The position numbers and the translations under genes are program-made. A stretch of 54,554 nt of DNA from Lachnospiraceae bacterium (GTDB lineage: Bacteria > Bacillota > Clostridia > Lachnospirales > Lachnospiraceae). The stretch lies in the NCBI GenBank assembly GCA_017480565.1, contig JAFVAL010000039.1:1-54554 (forward strand), written 5' to 3'. Every line of letters starts with the position of its first letter. The stretch's first letter is position 1. Under the pieces are notes generated by a model. The model searched no databases. It was not told the DNA's origin and was given only the letters and a program-made list of their open reading frames with translations. Below, one piece after another: positions 16,261 to 24,576 of the stretch.

Positions 16261-17604
16261 CTATTCTCCTTCCAAAACTCGTTTCGGAAACTGCACAAGT
16301 ATGATGGTTCCCACCTCTGGCTCACTCTCTAATTGAATGGTTGCCTGATGTAACCCCGCGATTTCTTTTACGATGGAGAGTCCTAATCCGTTGCCTTTCC
16401 TATCTGATGTTTCATTCTTTTCCACCCGGTAAAAACGTTCAAAAACATGCTCCAGATCCTCTTTTGGAATCCCGATTCCATCATCTTTGATTTCAAAAAA
16501 AGGACCATTCCCAAGATTATCGATGCGGATCCAAACATTGCCCCCTGTTCTCCCGTACGTGATCGCATTGTCGATCAGATTATTGATCATCTGCCGAAGC
16601 ATCGCTCGGTTTCCTTCAACAAATGTATCTTTCTGATCCAAATGAATTTGAATCTGGTTCAGCGCTGCCTTCGTCTCCCTTGTGCTCACACAAAAGGAAA
16701 CCAAATCATTTAAGTTTAAGAGCTCTTTTTCAATCGGTGTCTCTTTCTTTGCGTCTAGTTTTGACAGGCTCAAAATGTCATCCACCATGTCGAGAAGCCG
16801 TTCTGCACTCTCCCCGATTTCTTTGCCAAAATGCTGTTGTTCTTCTGAAGAATTATCTCCACTTTCCAAGAACTGCGCATACCCTGAAATTGCTGCCAAT
16901 GGTGTCTTCAGCTCATGCGTTATATTCGCAGTAAACCGTTCCTGCATCCGCGCAGTCCTTGTAATTTGCTCCTGTTTTTGCTGAATTTTTGTGACAAATG
17001 GCTGCAGCTCGGGATAGATTTTCCCTTCACCCGTATTTTCCGGATTGTCCGCTAAAAGCTTGATTGGCAGCACGGTTTTGTGTGTCAAATACTTCCCCAA
17101 AGCAAGACAAATAAGAAGCAAGCCAATCCCTGCAAAAAGCAACAGCTTTGAGCTTTCCAGAAACATTTGCCAAATACTGCTAGCACGACGTCCAATCCGC
17201 AGAACCGTACCATTCTCCCGCCTTATCATGGCATACCAATAGAGCGTCTCTTGCATGTTGGTTCCGGGCCCTTTTTTGAACCCTTCCCCTGTTGTAATCG
17301 CTGCTGAAACTTCAGATTCTTTTCTCTGATTTTCCACCTGAGAAGCATCAAATGCATTGTCATAAAGCACATTTCCGCTCAAGTCCATCATCGTTACGCG
17401 GAAGCTTTGTGCATCACTTTTATGATTCCTTCTCACCATCAAATCCAGCTCACCAGTCTCCACCATCATGTGCAGTGTGGTTCTCAAATCCGAGTAGATA
17501 TGCGCGGTAAACGCGCGGTACATCACCAGCGTGGAAAATGTAATTGCCAGCACCAGCGATACCACCGTAATCACGCCAAAACTGACTTGTAATCTCTTCT
17601 TCAT
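16261..17604 (-). CDS. Sensor histidine kinase (PhoR-like)
   Basis: The 447-residue protein has two transmembrane segments (about residues 8-30 and 150-170) around an extracytoplasmic sensor region of ~120 residues. A short HAMP-like segment leads to the DHp domain with FTANITHELKTPLAAISGYAQFL (phospho-acceptor His near residue 230). The catalytic domain shows the N box RQMINNLIDNAITYG, G1 IKDDGIGIP, F box HVFERFYRVEK and G2 GNGLGLSIVKEI. Its ATG overlaps the response-regulator stop (ATGA), so the two are translated together. The signal sensed is unknown; the lipoprotein downstream may be a target or an accessory sensor. Confidence 0.95.
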   Translation of the reverse strand: MKKRLQVSFGVITVVSLVLAITFSTLVMYRAFTAHIYSDLRTTLHMMVETGELDLMVRRNHKSDAQSFRVTMMDLSGNVLYDNAFDASQVENQRKESEVSAAITTGEGFKKGPGTNMQETLYWYAMIRRENGTVLRIGRRASSIWQMFLESSKLLLFAGIGLLLICLALGKYLTHKTVLPIKLLADNPENTGEGKIYPELQPFVTKIQQKQEQITRTARMQERFTANITHELKTPLAAISGYAQFLESGDNSSEEQQHFGKEIGESAERLLDMVDDILSLSKLDAKKETPIEKELLNLNDLVSFCVSTRETKAALNQIQIHLDQKDTFVEGNRAMLRQMINNLIDNAITYGRTGGNVWIRIDNLGNGPFFEIKDDGIGIPKEDLEHVFERFYRVEKNETSDRKGNGLGLSIVKEIAGLHQATIQLESEPEVGTIILVQFPKRVLEGE

Positions 17605-18281
17605 GACAGCTTATACCCGATTCCCCAGACTGTGTGAATGCGCTCTCCAGTCTTGCCTAATTTCTTCCGGATTCGATTGATATGTATGTCCAGTGTGCGG
17701 GAATTTCCGACATATTCTGTATGCCAGATTCCGTCCATCAGGACATCTCTTGACATCGCTTTCCCGACATTTTTCGCAAGCATGGCGAGCAGCTCAAACT
17801 CTTTTGTCGCAAGCTCCACCGGCACCCCATCCACACTGCAAGTCATCGCGTCAAGATCCATATGAATGCCTAAAACGTCCAGCGTCGTATGCTTTTCAGG
17901 CACATGCGCGCGGCGCAAAAGCGCCTGCACATGCAATACAAGAACACGGTTGTTAAACGGCTTTGTGATGTAGTCATCCGCCCCATTTTCCATGCTGAGA
18001 ATCTCATCCATATCCGACGTCTTTGCCGTCACCATCAGCACAGGAAGGTGGGCCGTCTCCGGATGCTTCTTAAGCTCCCGAAGCACTGCAATTCCACTGA
18101 TGCCCGGAAGCATAATGTCTAAAAGCACCAAATCTGGCTTCTTGGACGCAATTGCTTTCAAAAAGTCCTCTCCTTTCGAGAAACGCTCTGATGCAATTCC
18201 CGCCCGCTGAAGCGCAATCGCTTCTATCTCCTGAATACGCGGATCATCCTCCACGATAAAAACAATGTCTTGCTTGTCCAT
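17601..18281 (-). CDS. OmpR/PhoB-family response regulator
   Basis: The receiver domain (about residues 5-120) has the acidic pair in VFIVEDDPR, the phospho-acceptor Asp in LVLLDIMLPG, the Thr of MVTAKT and the Lys of YITKPFNN. The C-terminal winged helix (about 135-226) ends RTLDIHINRIRKKLGKTGERIHTVWGIGYKL. I chose the ATG at 18281, preceded by GTGGGGGTG; an upstream ATG at 18311 would add ten residues but has a poorer site. Partner of the kinase that follows. A motif shared with the lipoprotein promoter lies upstream at 18331-18353 and suggests autoregulation. Confidence 0.95.
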   Translation of the reverse strand: MDKQDIVFIVEDDPRIQEIEAIALQRAGIASERFSKGEDFLKAIASKKPDLVLLDIMLPGISGIAVLRELKKHPETAHLPVLMVTAKTSDMDEILSMENGADDYITKPFNNRVLVLHVQALLRRAHVPEKHTTLDVLGIHMDLDAMTCSVDGVPVELATKEFELLAMLAKNVGKAMSRDVLMDGIWHTEYVGNSRTLDIHINRIRKKLGKTGERIHTVWGIGYKLS

Positions 18282-18330
18282 AAGCACCCCCACAAACAAA
18301 CTTTTTTCCATTATCTCACATGGAAAACGA

Positions 18331-18353
18331 GAAATCGCCTATATTTTGTAAAC
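18331..18353 (-). promoter_or_regulatory. Operator-like motif upstream of the response regulator
   Basis: The minus-strand GTTTACAAAATATAGGCGAT plus TTC is the second copy of the motif at 16208-16230. It is about 50 bp upstream of the regulator start. TTCTCGTTT is repeated on both sides (near 18354 and 18328). Confidence 0.55.
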
Positions 18354-18389
18354 GAGAAGAAATTTTTTAGGAGTAAAGCCGTTGAGCGA

Positions 18390-18715
18390 GACCCTAGAAT
18401 AAGCTTGTCTTTCGAAGGATCTATGGTTTTTAGGCAGCGCTCAAATAGTGCGACCCTGTAGAAAGTGTTGTCTTCACAGGATCCATGCTTTTTGAGGAAG
18501 CTCGCAGATATACTGACCCTGACAAGTTCCCGTTCTCCACAGGGTGAAATCGCCAAGATCCTGAAGGCAGATTTACTCTATAGGGTCGTGAAAATTGTCT
18601 GTCTCTATTTTTACCTATTACCCCGACAGAGCGATCTGCCCCTCAGGGTCTACAAAATTGGCAACGCATTTTTTAACCTGTTACCCTATCAACACAATCT
18701 ATCTCACAGGGTCGC
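18390..18715 (+). repeat. Hairpin array 2 (six units), left of nuclease gene
   Basis: Six units start at about 18390, 18452, 18515, 18557, 18619 and 18682, i.e. spacings 62, 63, 42, 62, 63. Each starts with a hairpin whose arms are GACCCTG (or TACCC) and CAGGGTC around a loop of about 18 nt, followed by a linker of about 30 nt. The third unit has the short linker GAAATCGCCAA, as has the equivalent unit in array 3. Loop and linker sequences are diverged but alignable unit by unit with array 3. It occupies the whole gap between the response-regulator promoter and the nuclease promoter. Confidence 0.85.
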
Positions 18716-18790
18716 AAGACATAATATCCTACAAAATCATCGCATAGAGCTTGTACAAAAAATTATTTTGTGCAATGCCAATCAGCAGCC

Positions 18791-18819
18791 TTGACATTCA
18801 TTTTATAATATTGTAATAT
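18791..18819 (+). promoter_or_regulatory. Consensus promoter of the nuclease gene
   Basis: TTGACA (18791-18796), 17 bp, TAATAT (18814-18819). The expected transcript start near 18827 leaves a 57-nt leader before the GTG start at 18884. Confidence 0.85.
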
Positions 18820-18883
18820 ACATATTATGTCGGTATTTACAGTATATAATGTTTTTCGAATCTTTAATAAAGGAGTATTTCTC

Positions 18884-19684
18884 GTGGATCAGATTCTTTT
18901 ATGCAATCTCTTAATATCAAGAAAAAAGCATCTCGAGCGCTTGCTCAAGAAGTCGAGTAAGGGCAGTCAACGCCCTAACCAATTTAAACTCTGTGTCCGT
19001 GGAGGTAAAAAGTATCACAAGTATTACATTTACGACCAGACACAGGACACGATTCACTATCAATATATGCCTTTGCGCAGACGCAAGGAGGTCGCCATCA
19101 TTGCACAGCAAGAATATGAGCAGGACATTTATGAAGCAGCAGGGCATGAGTTGCACCTGATTGAACGGTATCTTGATCTCCAAGAAGGGAAGAATGTAGA
19201 CAACATTTACGATCGACTATGTGATGGCCGGAAGCTTCTTATTACTCCTTTAGATCTCCCGGATGATCAGTTTGTTGAACAATGGCAAGCACAGAAGTTT
19301 GATACAACAACTTTCTACGCAGATCAGGCCTACTTTACCACCGACCGGGGTGAGAAAGTGCGCTCAAAAAGTGAATTGATGATTGCCAATGCTTTGGCAA
19401 AGAATGGTGTGCCCTACCACTATGAACCTTCTCTAACAATCGGTATGAGGAGTTATCGTCCTGACTTTCTCGTTTTAAACAAAAAGAGGCGTAAAGAGTA
19501 TTATTGGGAGCATCTAGGGATGATGGGAAATGGTGAATACGCGGGTAACGCAACGCACAAGCTGCTAGATTACCAAAATGCCGGACTCTATATAGGTGAA
19601 AATGTTATCTTAACCGCAGAGACAAGCTTTTTTCCATTGACTACAGAGCAGATACAACAGACGATTGATCACTATCTGTTGTAA
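18884..19684 (+). CDS. Stand-alone PD-(D/E)XK-like nuclease domain protein
   Basis: This 266-residue protein has a basic, helical N-terminal half (SRKKHLERLLKKSSKGSQR; YMPLRRRKEVAIIAQQEYEQDI) and a C-terminal PD-(D/E)XK-like core. The core has RSKSELMIANALAKNGVPYHYE, then YRPDFLVLNKKRR and YYWEHLGMMGNGEY; the Glu of SKSE, the Asp of PDF and the Glu of WEH are the likely metal-binding residues. Related domains occur at the end of some helicases and as free proteins in Lachnospiraceae; their function is not established. I start at GTG 18884, 8 nt after AAAGGAG; an ATG at 18827 lies on the transcription start. The gene is flanked by direct copies of a hairpin array, unlike any neighbour. Confidence 0.8.
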   Translation: MDQILLCNLLISRKKHLERLLKKSSKGSQRPNQFKLCVRGGKKYHKYYIYDQTQDTIHYQYMPLRRRKEVAIIAQQEYEQDIYEAAGHELHLIERYLDLQEGKNVDNIYDRLCDGRKLLITPLDLPDDQFVEQWQAQKFDTTTFYADQAYFTTDRGEKVRSKSELMIANALAKNGVPYHYEPSLTIGMRSYRPDFLVLNKKRRKEYYWEHLGMMGNGEYAGNATHKLLDYQNAGLYIGENVILTAETSFFPLTTEQIQQTIDHYLL

Positions 19685-19710
19685 ATGATTGGAAATAAGA
19701 CGAGATGTGC

Positions 19711-19978
19711 GACCCTGTAGGAGACTTGTTCACTGCAAGGTCAATGATTTTTAAGGACATATCTGAAAATTATGACCCTGTAAGAAGATACATTCTCACA
19801 GGGTCAGCCATTTTAATAACATATTTGGAATGTGTAGATCCTGACAAGCCATTTATTTATACAGGGTGAAAAAGCAAAGACCCTCTGACAAATACTCATC
19901 TACAGGGTCTCTAAACAAGGCTGTCTAAGCTTTTACCTGTTACCCTGACAAAACAATTCACCCCACAGGGTCGCCAAG
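19711..19978 (+). repeat. Hairpin array 3 (five units), right of nuclease gene
   Basis: Units start at 19711, 19774, 19837, 19879 and 19941, spacings 63, 63, 42, 62, the same irregular pattern as array 2. The individual units correspond: the third is GATCCTGACAAG...ACAGGGTGAAA in both, the fourth is followed by a linker ending TTTTACCTRT, and the fifth starts TACCCYGACA. Same orientation as array 2, so the nuclease gene is enclosed by direct repeats of roughly 270 bp. Confidence 0.85.
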
Positions 19979-20027
19979 CAAGTCAGCCCACTCGCCGTCA
20001 GCCCTACGTCCGTACTTCGTCAGCCCT

Positions 20028-20132
20028 ACACCTCCGCTTCGCTCCGGTGTATGGCGCGCGTTGCGCGCCATTGGATGGCAAAAAAATCCTGGGCCCACTA
20101 TGCAAGCATAGGTCCCAGGATTATTTTTGCCA
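20028..20132 (-). terminator. Hairpin cluster and terminator after rhaD
   Basis: On the minus strand a long stem TGGCAAAAATAATCCTGGG pairs with CCCAGGATTTTTTTGCCA (20076-20132); its loop contains CTATG-CTTG-CATAG, a CUUG tetraloop. The inner ATCCTGGG stem followed by TTTTTTT is a good rho-independent terminator. Next to it are TGGCGCGC-GTT-GCGCGCCA (20052-20070) and an ACACC...GGTGT hairpin with a CTTCG turn (20028-20050). GTCAGCCCT occurs twice between 19980 and 20030, with a related GTCAGCCCA just before. Confidence 0.8.
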
Positions 20133-20145
20133 TCAGGCTTCCTTA

Positions 20146-20958
20146 TCACGACAGGTATCCTTCTCTTCCTTTGACACCAAATCTCTCTTCCAGCAGGTGC
20201 ATATCCTCATCGGTGATGGTCTGCTTAAGCGGCAGGTGCGCGATCTTTAAGTAGATCTCTGCTGCCTTCTCAGCGGTCTCGATCAGGCCGAAGGTCTCAT
20301 CCAGGTCTTTGCCGCAGCCATAGATGCCGTGCTGTGCCCAGACAACAAGTCTTGCCGTCTTCATCTTCTCAGCGGTTGCTTCACCGATCTCATTGGTGCC
20401 GCAAAGCATCCAAGGAAGTACGTTGACACCGTCAGGGAAGACAACGATGCACTCGGTGCTCATCTGCCAGAGAGTGCGGGTGAATGCCTTCTCATCCAGG
20501 TCATGGACATAGGTCATCGCCAGGAGGTTTGTCGGATGAGAGTGCATGACTACGCGGTTCTCAGGATCCACTCTCAGTCTTGCTTCATGGCTCATCAGAT
20601 GTGCCGGAAGCTCGGAGGTAAATCTGCCGCCCTGGCTGTAGCCCCAGAGGAGCTCAGCGCCATCGCCGTACTCATTGATGCGGAAAAGTCCCAGGTTATT
20701 CTCAGGATCACGCTCTACATTCTTGAAATACTTGCCGGTACCGGTGACCAAGAAGTACTTTCCAGCAAGCTCTTTGGTATAGAAGCCGGTCGGGATCTTG
20801 CGGATGATCTTAAAGACATCTAAGTATTCCTTTACTTCCTCTTCATCGAGCAGTAAGCTGATATTTCCACCATTTCTCTCGTCCCAGCCATGTGCATACA
20901 TGTTCGTGCAGGTATGAATCATCTCCTGCATAAAAGGTGCTGTTAAAATGTCTTTCAT
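20146..20958 (-). CDS. rhaD: Rhamnulose-1-phosphate aldolase
   Basis: RhaD cleaves L-rhamnulose 1-phosphate to dihydroxyacetone phosphate and L-lactaldehyde. The 270-residue class II aldolase has the zinc and catalytic residues in NGGNISLLLDE (near the N-terminus), LRVDPENRVVMHSHPTNLLAM (HxH, about residues 128-148) and the distal His in VVWAQHGIYGCGKDL (about 207-221). ACCLMSH region SELPAHLMSHEARL carries the catalytic Glu/His pattern. Its ATG overlaps the rhaA stop by 4 nt. A strong terminator follows, so it ends the rhaBAD operon. No lactaldehyde reductase is adjacent; the alcohol dehydrogenase at 5.3 kb could serve but this is a guess. Confidence 0.95.
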   Translation of the reverse strand: MKDILTAPFMQEMIHTCTNMYAHGWDERNGGNISLLLDEEEVKEYLDVFKIIRKIPTGFYTKELAGKYFLVTGTGKYFKNVERDPENNLGLFRINEYGDGAELLWGYSQGGRFTSELPAHLMSHEARLRVDPENRVVMHSHPTNLLAMTYVHDLDEKAFTRTLWQMSTECIVVFPDGVNVLPWMLCGTNEIGEATAEKMKTARLVVWAQHGIYGCGKDLDETFGLIETAEKAAEIYLKIAHLPLKQTITDEDMHLLEERFGVKGREGYLS

Positions 20959-22211
20959 GCTCTTACCTCCAATACTGTTTTCTCATAGTTTAAAACTTCC
21001 TCAAACCACTCACCGTCTGCCGGCACACCGCACTGATGGCAGTACTCGTTCCAGACATCTCCAAACGGCATGGTCTTTAATTCTTCCTGGCGAACCATAA
21101 GCTCGGTGAAATTGCTTGCATCCTGCAGGCCTTTCAGATCCTTTGCAGGGGTAAGCAGTGCGCTTAACAGAGCTTTCTGTACATTTCTGAAACCGACGGT
21201 CCAAGCGGAGATACGGTTGATCGAAGCATCGAAGTAATCCAGTGCGATGTTGACTCTGCCCTCAAGGCCGCCGCAGCGCACGATTTCCTTCGCGATTTCC
21301 TTGGTCTCGTCGTCGAAAAGCACCACATGGTCGGAGTCCCAACGGATCGGACGGGTCACATGCAGAGCGATCTCAGGGAAGAACGCAAGCAGTGCCGGGA
21401 TCTTGTCGGAGACAACCTCGGTCGGATGATAGTGACCGTTGTCCATGAGCGGGATGCATTTGTCCTTATTCATTGCCGCGTAGCTCAGTGCGAACTCTGC
21501 AGAACCAACCGTGTAAGCTTCCACGCCGATACCGAAGACCTTACTCTCGATGCAAGGCTTCACCAGTTTGAAATCATAAGGCTCAGAGAGAATCTCGTCG
21601 ATGGACTCTTTGTAGCGCACACGAGGACCCATGCGGTCTGCGGGAACATCCTTAAATCCGTCGCCGGTCCAGATGTTCATCGTCACAGGCTGGCCAAGCT
21701 CTTCTGCCAGATACTGGGAAATGCGGATGCAAGCTTTGCCGTGGTTGATCCAGAAACGTCTGGTCTCCTCATTCGGAGAAGAGAGGGTTAAAGGATCGCA
21801 CATCGGATGCGAGAAGAAGGTCGGGTTAAAATCTGCGCCAAGGCCACGTGCCTTGCAGAACTCGACCCATTTTGCAAAATGCTTCGGCTCAAGCTTGTCT
21901 CTGTCTACCCACTCACCTTCTTCGAAGATCGCATAGCTTGCGTGCAGGTTGATCTTCTTGGTGCCAGGGCAAAGCTTTAAGACTTCATCGATGTCCGCCA
22001 TCAGCTCTTCCGGGGTTCTTGCACGACCCGGATAATTGCCGGTGGTCTGGATGCCGCCGGTTAACGGCTTGTTCGGATCGGTATCGAATCCGCGCACGTC
22101 ATCGCCCTGCCAGCAGTGCAGAGAAATCGGCACCTTCTTCAAGGTATCCATCGCTGCCTGAACGTCCACACCAATTGCTGCATACTTTTCTTTTGCTTCA
22201 ACAAAACTCAT
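20955..22211 (-). CDS. rhaA: L-rhamnose isomerase
   Basis: RhaA interconverts L-rhamnose and L-rhamnulose, the first step of the pathway. The 418-residue TIM-barrel metalloenzyme shows SLHCWQGDDVRGFDTDPNKPLTGG (about residues 33-56), KINLHASYAIFEEGEWVDRD, LGADFNPTFFSHPMC, the metal site MDNGHYHPTEVVSDKIPALL (about 270-289) and HVTRPIRWDSDHVV. The start is the ATG at 22211 with GGAGGACATAGAT upstream; an ATG/ATA-rich extension to 22229 would overlap rhaB and lies upstream of the site. It lies 19 nt after rhaB and overlaps rhaD by 4 nt. Typical length. Confidence 0.96.
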   Translation of the reverse strand: MSFVEAKEKYAAIGVDVQAAMDTLKKVPISLHCWQGDDVRGFDTDPNKPLTGGIQTTGNYPGRARTPEELMADIDEVLKLCPGTKKINLHASYAIFEEGEWVDRDKLEPKHFAKWVEFCKARGLGADFNPTFFSHPMCDPLTLSSPNEETRRFWINHGKACIRISQYLAEELGQPVTMNIWTGDGFKDVPADRMGPRVRYKESIDEILSEPYDFKLVKPCIESKVFGIGVEAYTVGSAEFALSYAAMNKDKCIPLMDNGHYHPTEVVSDKIPALLAFFPEIALHVTRPIRWDSDHVVLFDDETKEIAKEIVRCGGLEGRVNIALDYFDASINRISAWTVGFRNVQKALLSALLTPAKDLKGLQDASNFTELMVRQEELKTMPFGDVWNEYCHQCGVPADGEWFEEVLNYEKTVLEVRA

Positions 22212-22230
22212 ATCTATGTCCTCCATCAAA

Positions 22231-23502
22231 TTAATTCTGTTCCATCTGGCTCTTTAAATTGCCAAGCGCAGTCGCCTCCATGGGCAGCGCAATCACTTTC
22301 TTGCCGGTTGCTTCCTCGGTTAAACGGTTTAAGAATGCATTCTTCGCACCGCCGCCGACGATATACAATGCTTCAAACTTCATCCCTGTGTTATTCTCAA
22401 GCTCCTCGATCGCGGTTTTGTAGCAGATCGCCAGACTCTGATATGCACAGCGGAAATAATCTCCGGCTGTCTCAGGCTTCTTTCCAAGCACCTCGTCAAA
22501 TGCACCCTTCATGCTCTCAGGAGCCATGAAGATCTGGGCGTTCACATCGACCGTTTCTGCAAATGTGCTCTCTTCGGCCATCTTCACGATCTCCGGGAAC
22601 GGTGTCTCCGGGCAAAGCTCGTCGCGCAGGCGGTTCACCACCCACATGCCCATGATGTTCTTTAAATACCGGATGTAGCCGACGCCGCCTTCATTCGTCC
22701 AGTTCGTCCGTTCGCTCTCCTCAGTCGTGATCGGCTCCGGGCTCTTGATGCCAAGCAGTGACCAGGTGCCGGAGTTTAAGTAAATCTCCTCGCCCATCGG
22801 GATGCCTTCGACCGCAGATGCGGTATCATGGGACGGGCAAAGAATACACTTGATTCCTTCGTAAGTCCCGATCTGTGTGCCGGGCTGTGTGACTTCATTT
22901 GCAAAGAGGGAAAGCGGAAGACCAGCTTTCTTAAGAATCTCCAGATCAAACTGCTTCGTCTTCGCATTGATCAGCGCGCCGGTCGTCGCGTTCGTGTACT
23001 CATGCGCCTTCACGCCGCACAGCTTGTAGGTCAAATACTCCGGAACCATGAGGTAATCCGTCACGTCCTCCAGACGTCCCGCCATCTGATCCGCCTTGAA
23101 CTGGTAGATCGTGTTAAATGTCTGGAACTGGATGCCCGTGTGCGCATAAAGCTCGGAAAATGGCACCAGCTCATGCACCACCGGAATCGATGCGTCCGTG
23201 CGGCTGTCGCGGTATGCGTAGCAAGGCCAAACTTCCTCGTCGCCCTTTAACAACACATAATCCACACCCCAGGTATCGATCGCCAGGCTTTCGATCTGTC
23301 CGAACTTCTCCCTGGACTTCTCAATGCCCTCCTTGACATAGCCAAGCAGCGCCTCCATATCCCACACGAGATGTCCGTCTTCCTTCTTCACGCCGTTCGG
23401 GAAACGAAAGACTTCCTCGGTCTTTACATCGCCGCCTTCCTTCCATCCGACGATGTGCCGTCCGGACGAAGCGCCGATGTCGATTGCAAGATAATACTTC
23501 AT
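22231..23502 (-). CDS. rhaB: Rhamnulokinase
   Basis: RhaB phosphorylates L-rhamnulose at C1 with ATP. The FGGY-type kinase of 423 residues begins YYLAIDIGASSGRHIVG (phosphate-1 loop), has LAIDTWGVDYVLL (about residues 75-87), CILCPSHDTASAV (about 230-242), LNSGTWSLLGIKSPEP and the adenosine motif LYIVGGGAKNAFLNRLTEEATGKKV near the C-terminus. The ATG at 23502 follows GAATGGAGTCAGAG. First gene of rhaBAD. A terminator at 23558-23585 separates it from the AraC regulator upstream, so the operon has its own promoter, presumably activated by that regulator. Confidence 0.96.
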   Translation of the reverse strand: MKYYLAIDIGASSGRHIVGWKEGGDVKTEEVFRFPNGVKKEDGHLVWDMEALLGYVKEGIEKSREKFGQIESLAIDTWGVDYVLLKGDEEVWPCYAYRDSRTDASIPVVHELVPFSELYAHTGIQFQTFNTIYQFKADQMAGRLEDVTDYLMVPEYLTYKLCGVKAHEYTNATTGALINAKTKQFDLEILKKAGLPLSLFANEVTQPGTQIGTYEGIKCILCPSHDTASAVEGIPMGEEIYLNSGTWSLLGIKSPEPITTEESERTNWTNEGGVGYIRYLKNIMGMWVVNRLRDELCPETPFPEIVKMAEESTFAETVDVNAQIFMAPESMKGAFDEVLGKKPETAGDYFRCAYQSLAICYKTAIEELENNTGMKFEALYIVGGGAKNAFLNRLTEEATGKKVIALPMEATALGNLKSQMEQN

Positions 23503-23557
23503 CTCTGACTCCATTCTGCTTTGAAAGCATTCTCGTTCTTTGTAAACTTATCATAAA

Positions 23558-23585
23558 ACAAAAAAGGACCTTTTTACAGGTCCTC
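23558..23585 (-). terminator. Terminator between the AraC gene and rhaB
   Basis: On the minus strand AGGACC-TGTAAAAA-GGTCCT is followed by TTTTTTG. It ends the regulator transcript before rhaB. Confidence 0.85.
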
Positions 23586-23605
23586 ATTTTGCTAAAAAAG
23601 TGTCC

Positions 23606-24559
23606 TCATTTGCAGATTCGGTATTGTCTCGGGGTCATCCCATAGGTTTTGCCGAAAAGCCGGTGAAAATAACTCACATTTTCATAGCCGACCGCCTGCG
23701 CGATTTCTTCCACCTTGCGGTCGGAATTTGCCAGCAGCCAGGCCGCCTGTGACATGCGTTTTTCCTGCACAAGCTCGGTAAATGTCTTTCCTGTCCGCTG
23801 TTTAATCAGCCTGGAAAGCCCCGTCATCTCATAATGCAGCACATCCGCGATCTCAGAGAGCGTCCCCTCCCGATAATGATCCTCCACATATCTAAGCACG
23901 GAGAGTGTCGTCTCTTGCTCTCCGGAGTCCGCAGAAATCGTCTCCGCATGGCCCAAAAGCTCTGCAAAAAGCAATCCCATGGTCAGCTGACGGATCCCTC
24001 GTTTGTTCGCAGTGTCCGAAATCAGCGTCCAGAGCATATTTTCAATGAGGTTTTGAATCGGTAAAACCTCAGCAACTTTAAAGTAAAGGTACGCAGTATC
24101 GCCGCCCCCGCGAAGCGATCCCAGAATAAAACGGTGCAGCGGGGTCTCCTCCGGCCCCAGGTAGGCAAGCATATCTCCCAAAAGCTCCGGCTGCACGATG
24201 AAATTGACCGCGACATCCTCCTCACCTGCCGGCATGATTTCCTGCTTCGCATTCTGTCCAAGCATCAGAAGATCCCCCTGTGAAAGCGTCAGTCTGGTGC
24301 CGTTCACAATGTGCGTGGTCTGCCCTTTGCACATGTAGACAATCTCCACATAATCATGCGTGTGTTCCGGGAAATGAACGAAGCGTGTGTGCGGACGGAT
24401 CGCGATATTACGCCCCCGCGGCAGCAGCTTATCGCCTGTAATCACGTCCAGGCTGCCATCCATATAAAGATCCCGATTGATCGTCTCCTCACCGGCAAGA
24501 ATTGCCTTCTCCTCGTCCGTCAGCACCGACAAATGCGCCAAAATATCCGGGTGAATCAT
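23606..24559 (-). CDS. AraC-family transcriptional regulator, probable rhamnose regulator
   Basis: The 317-residue protein has an N-terminal cupin sensor (RFVHFPEHTHDYVEIVYMCKGQTTHIVNG, about residues 53-81, with the HTHDYVE metal-type His motif and PF-like SQGDLLMLGQNAKQEI). The C-terminal AraC DNA-binding domain spans about residues 215-315 and has the two helix-turn-helices GTLSEIADVLHYEMTGLSRLIKQRTGKTFTEL and KVEEIAQAVGYENVSYFHRLFGKTYGMTPRQYR. The ATG at 24559 follows GAGAGAGGATC. It is immediately upstream of rhaBAD on the same strand and is the obvious candidate L-rhamnose-responsive activator, like RhaR/RhaS; the ligand is inferred from position. Confidence 0.92.
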   Translation of the reverse strand: MIHPDILAHLSVLTDEEKAILAGEETINRDLYMDGSLDVITGDKLLPRGRNIAIRPHTRFVHFPEHTHDYVEIVYMCKGQTTHIVNGTRLTLSQGDLLMLGQNAKQEIMPAGEEDVAVNFIVQPELLGDMLAYLGPEETPLHRFILGSLRGGGDTAYLYFKVAEVLPIQNLIENMLWTLISDTANKRGIRQLTMGLLFAELLGHAETISADSGEQETTLSVLRYVEDHYREGTLSEIADVLHYEMTGLSRLIKQRTGKTFTELVQEKRMSQAAWLLANSDRKVEEIAQAVGYENVSYFHRLFGKTYGMTPRQYRICK

Positions 24560-24576
24560 GATCCTCTCTCCACTCC

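Noticed and set aside
18390-18715. CRISPR-like array (about 31-nt repeat, about 31-nt spacer)
   Set aside because: Only the 6-7-nt palindromic arms are constant, loops and linkers are both related between arrays, and no cas gene is present. Geometry resembles CRISPR by chance.
19958-20149. 63-codon minus-strand reading frame after rhaD
   Set aside because: It lies over the terminator and GC-rich hairpins, with repeats and no binding site.
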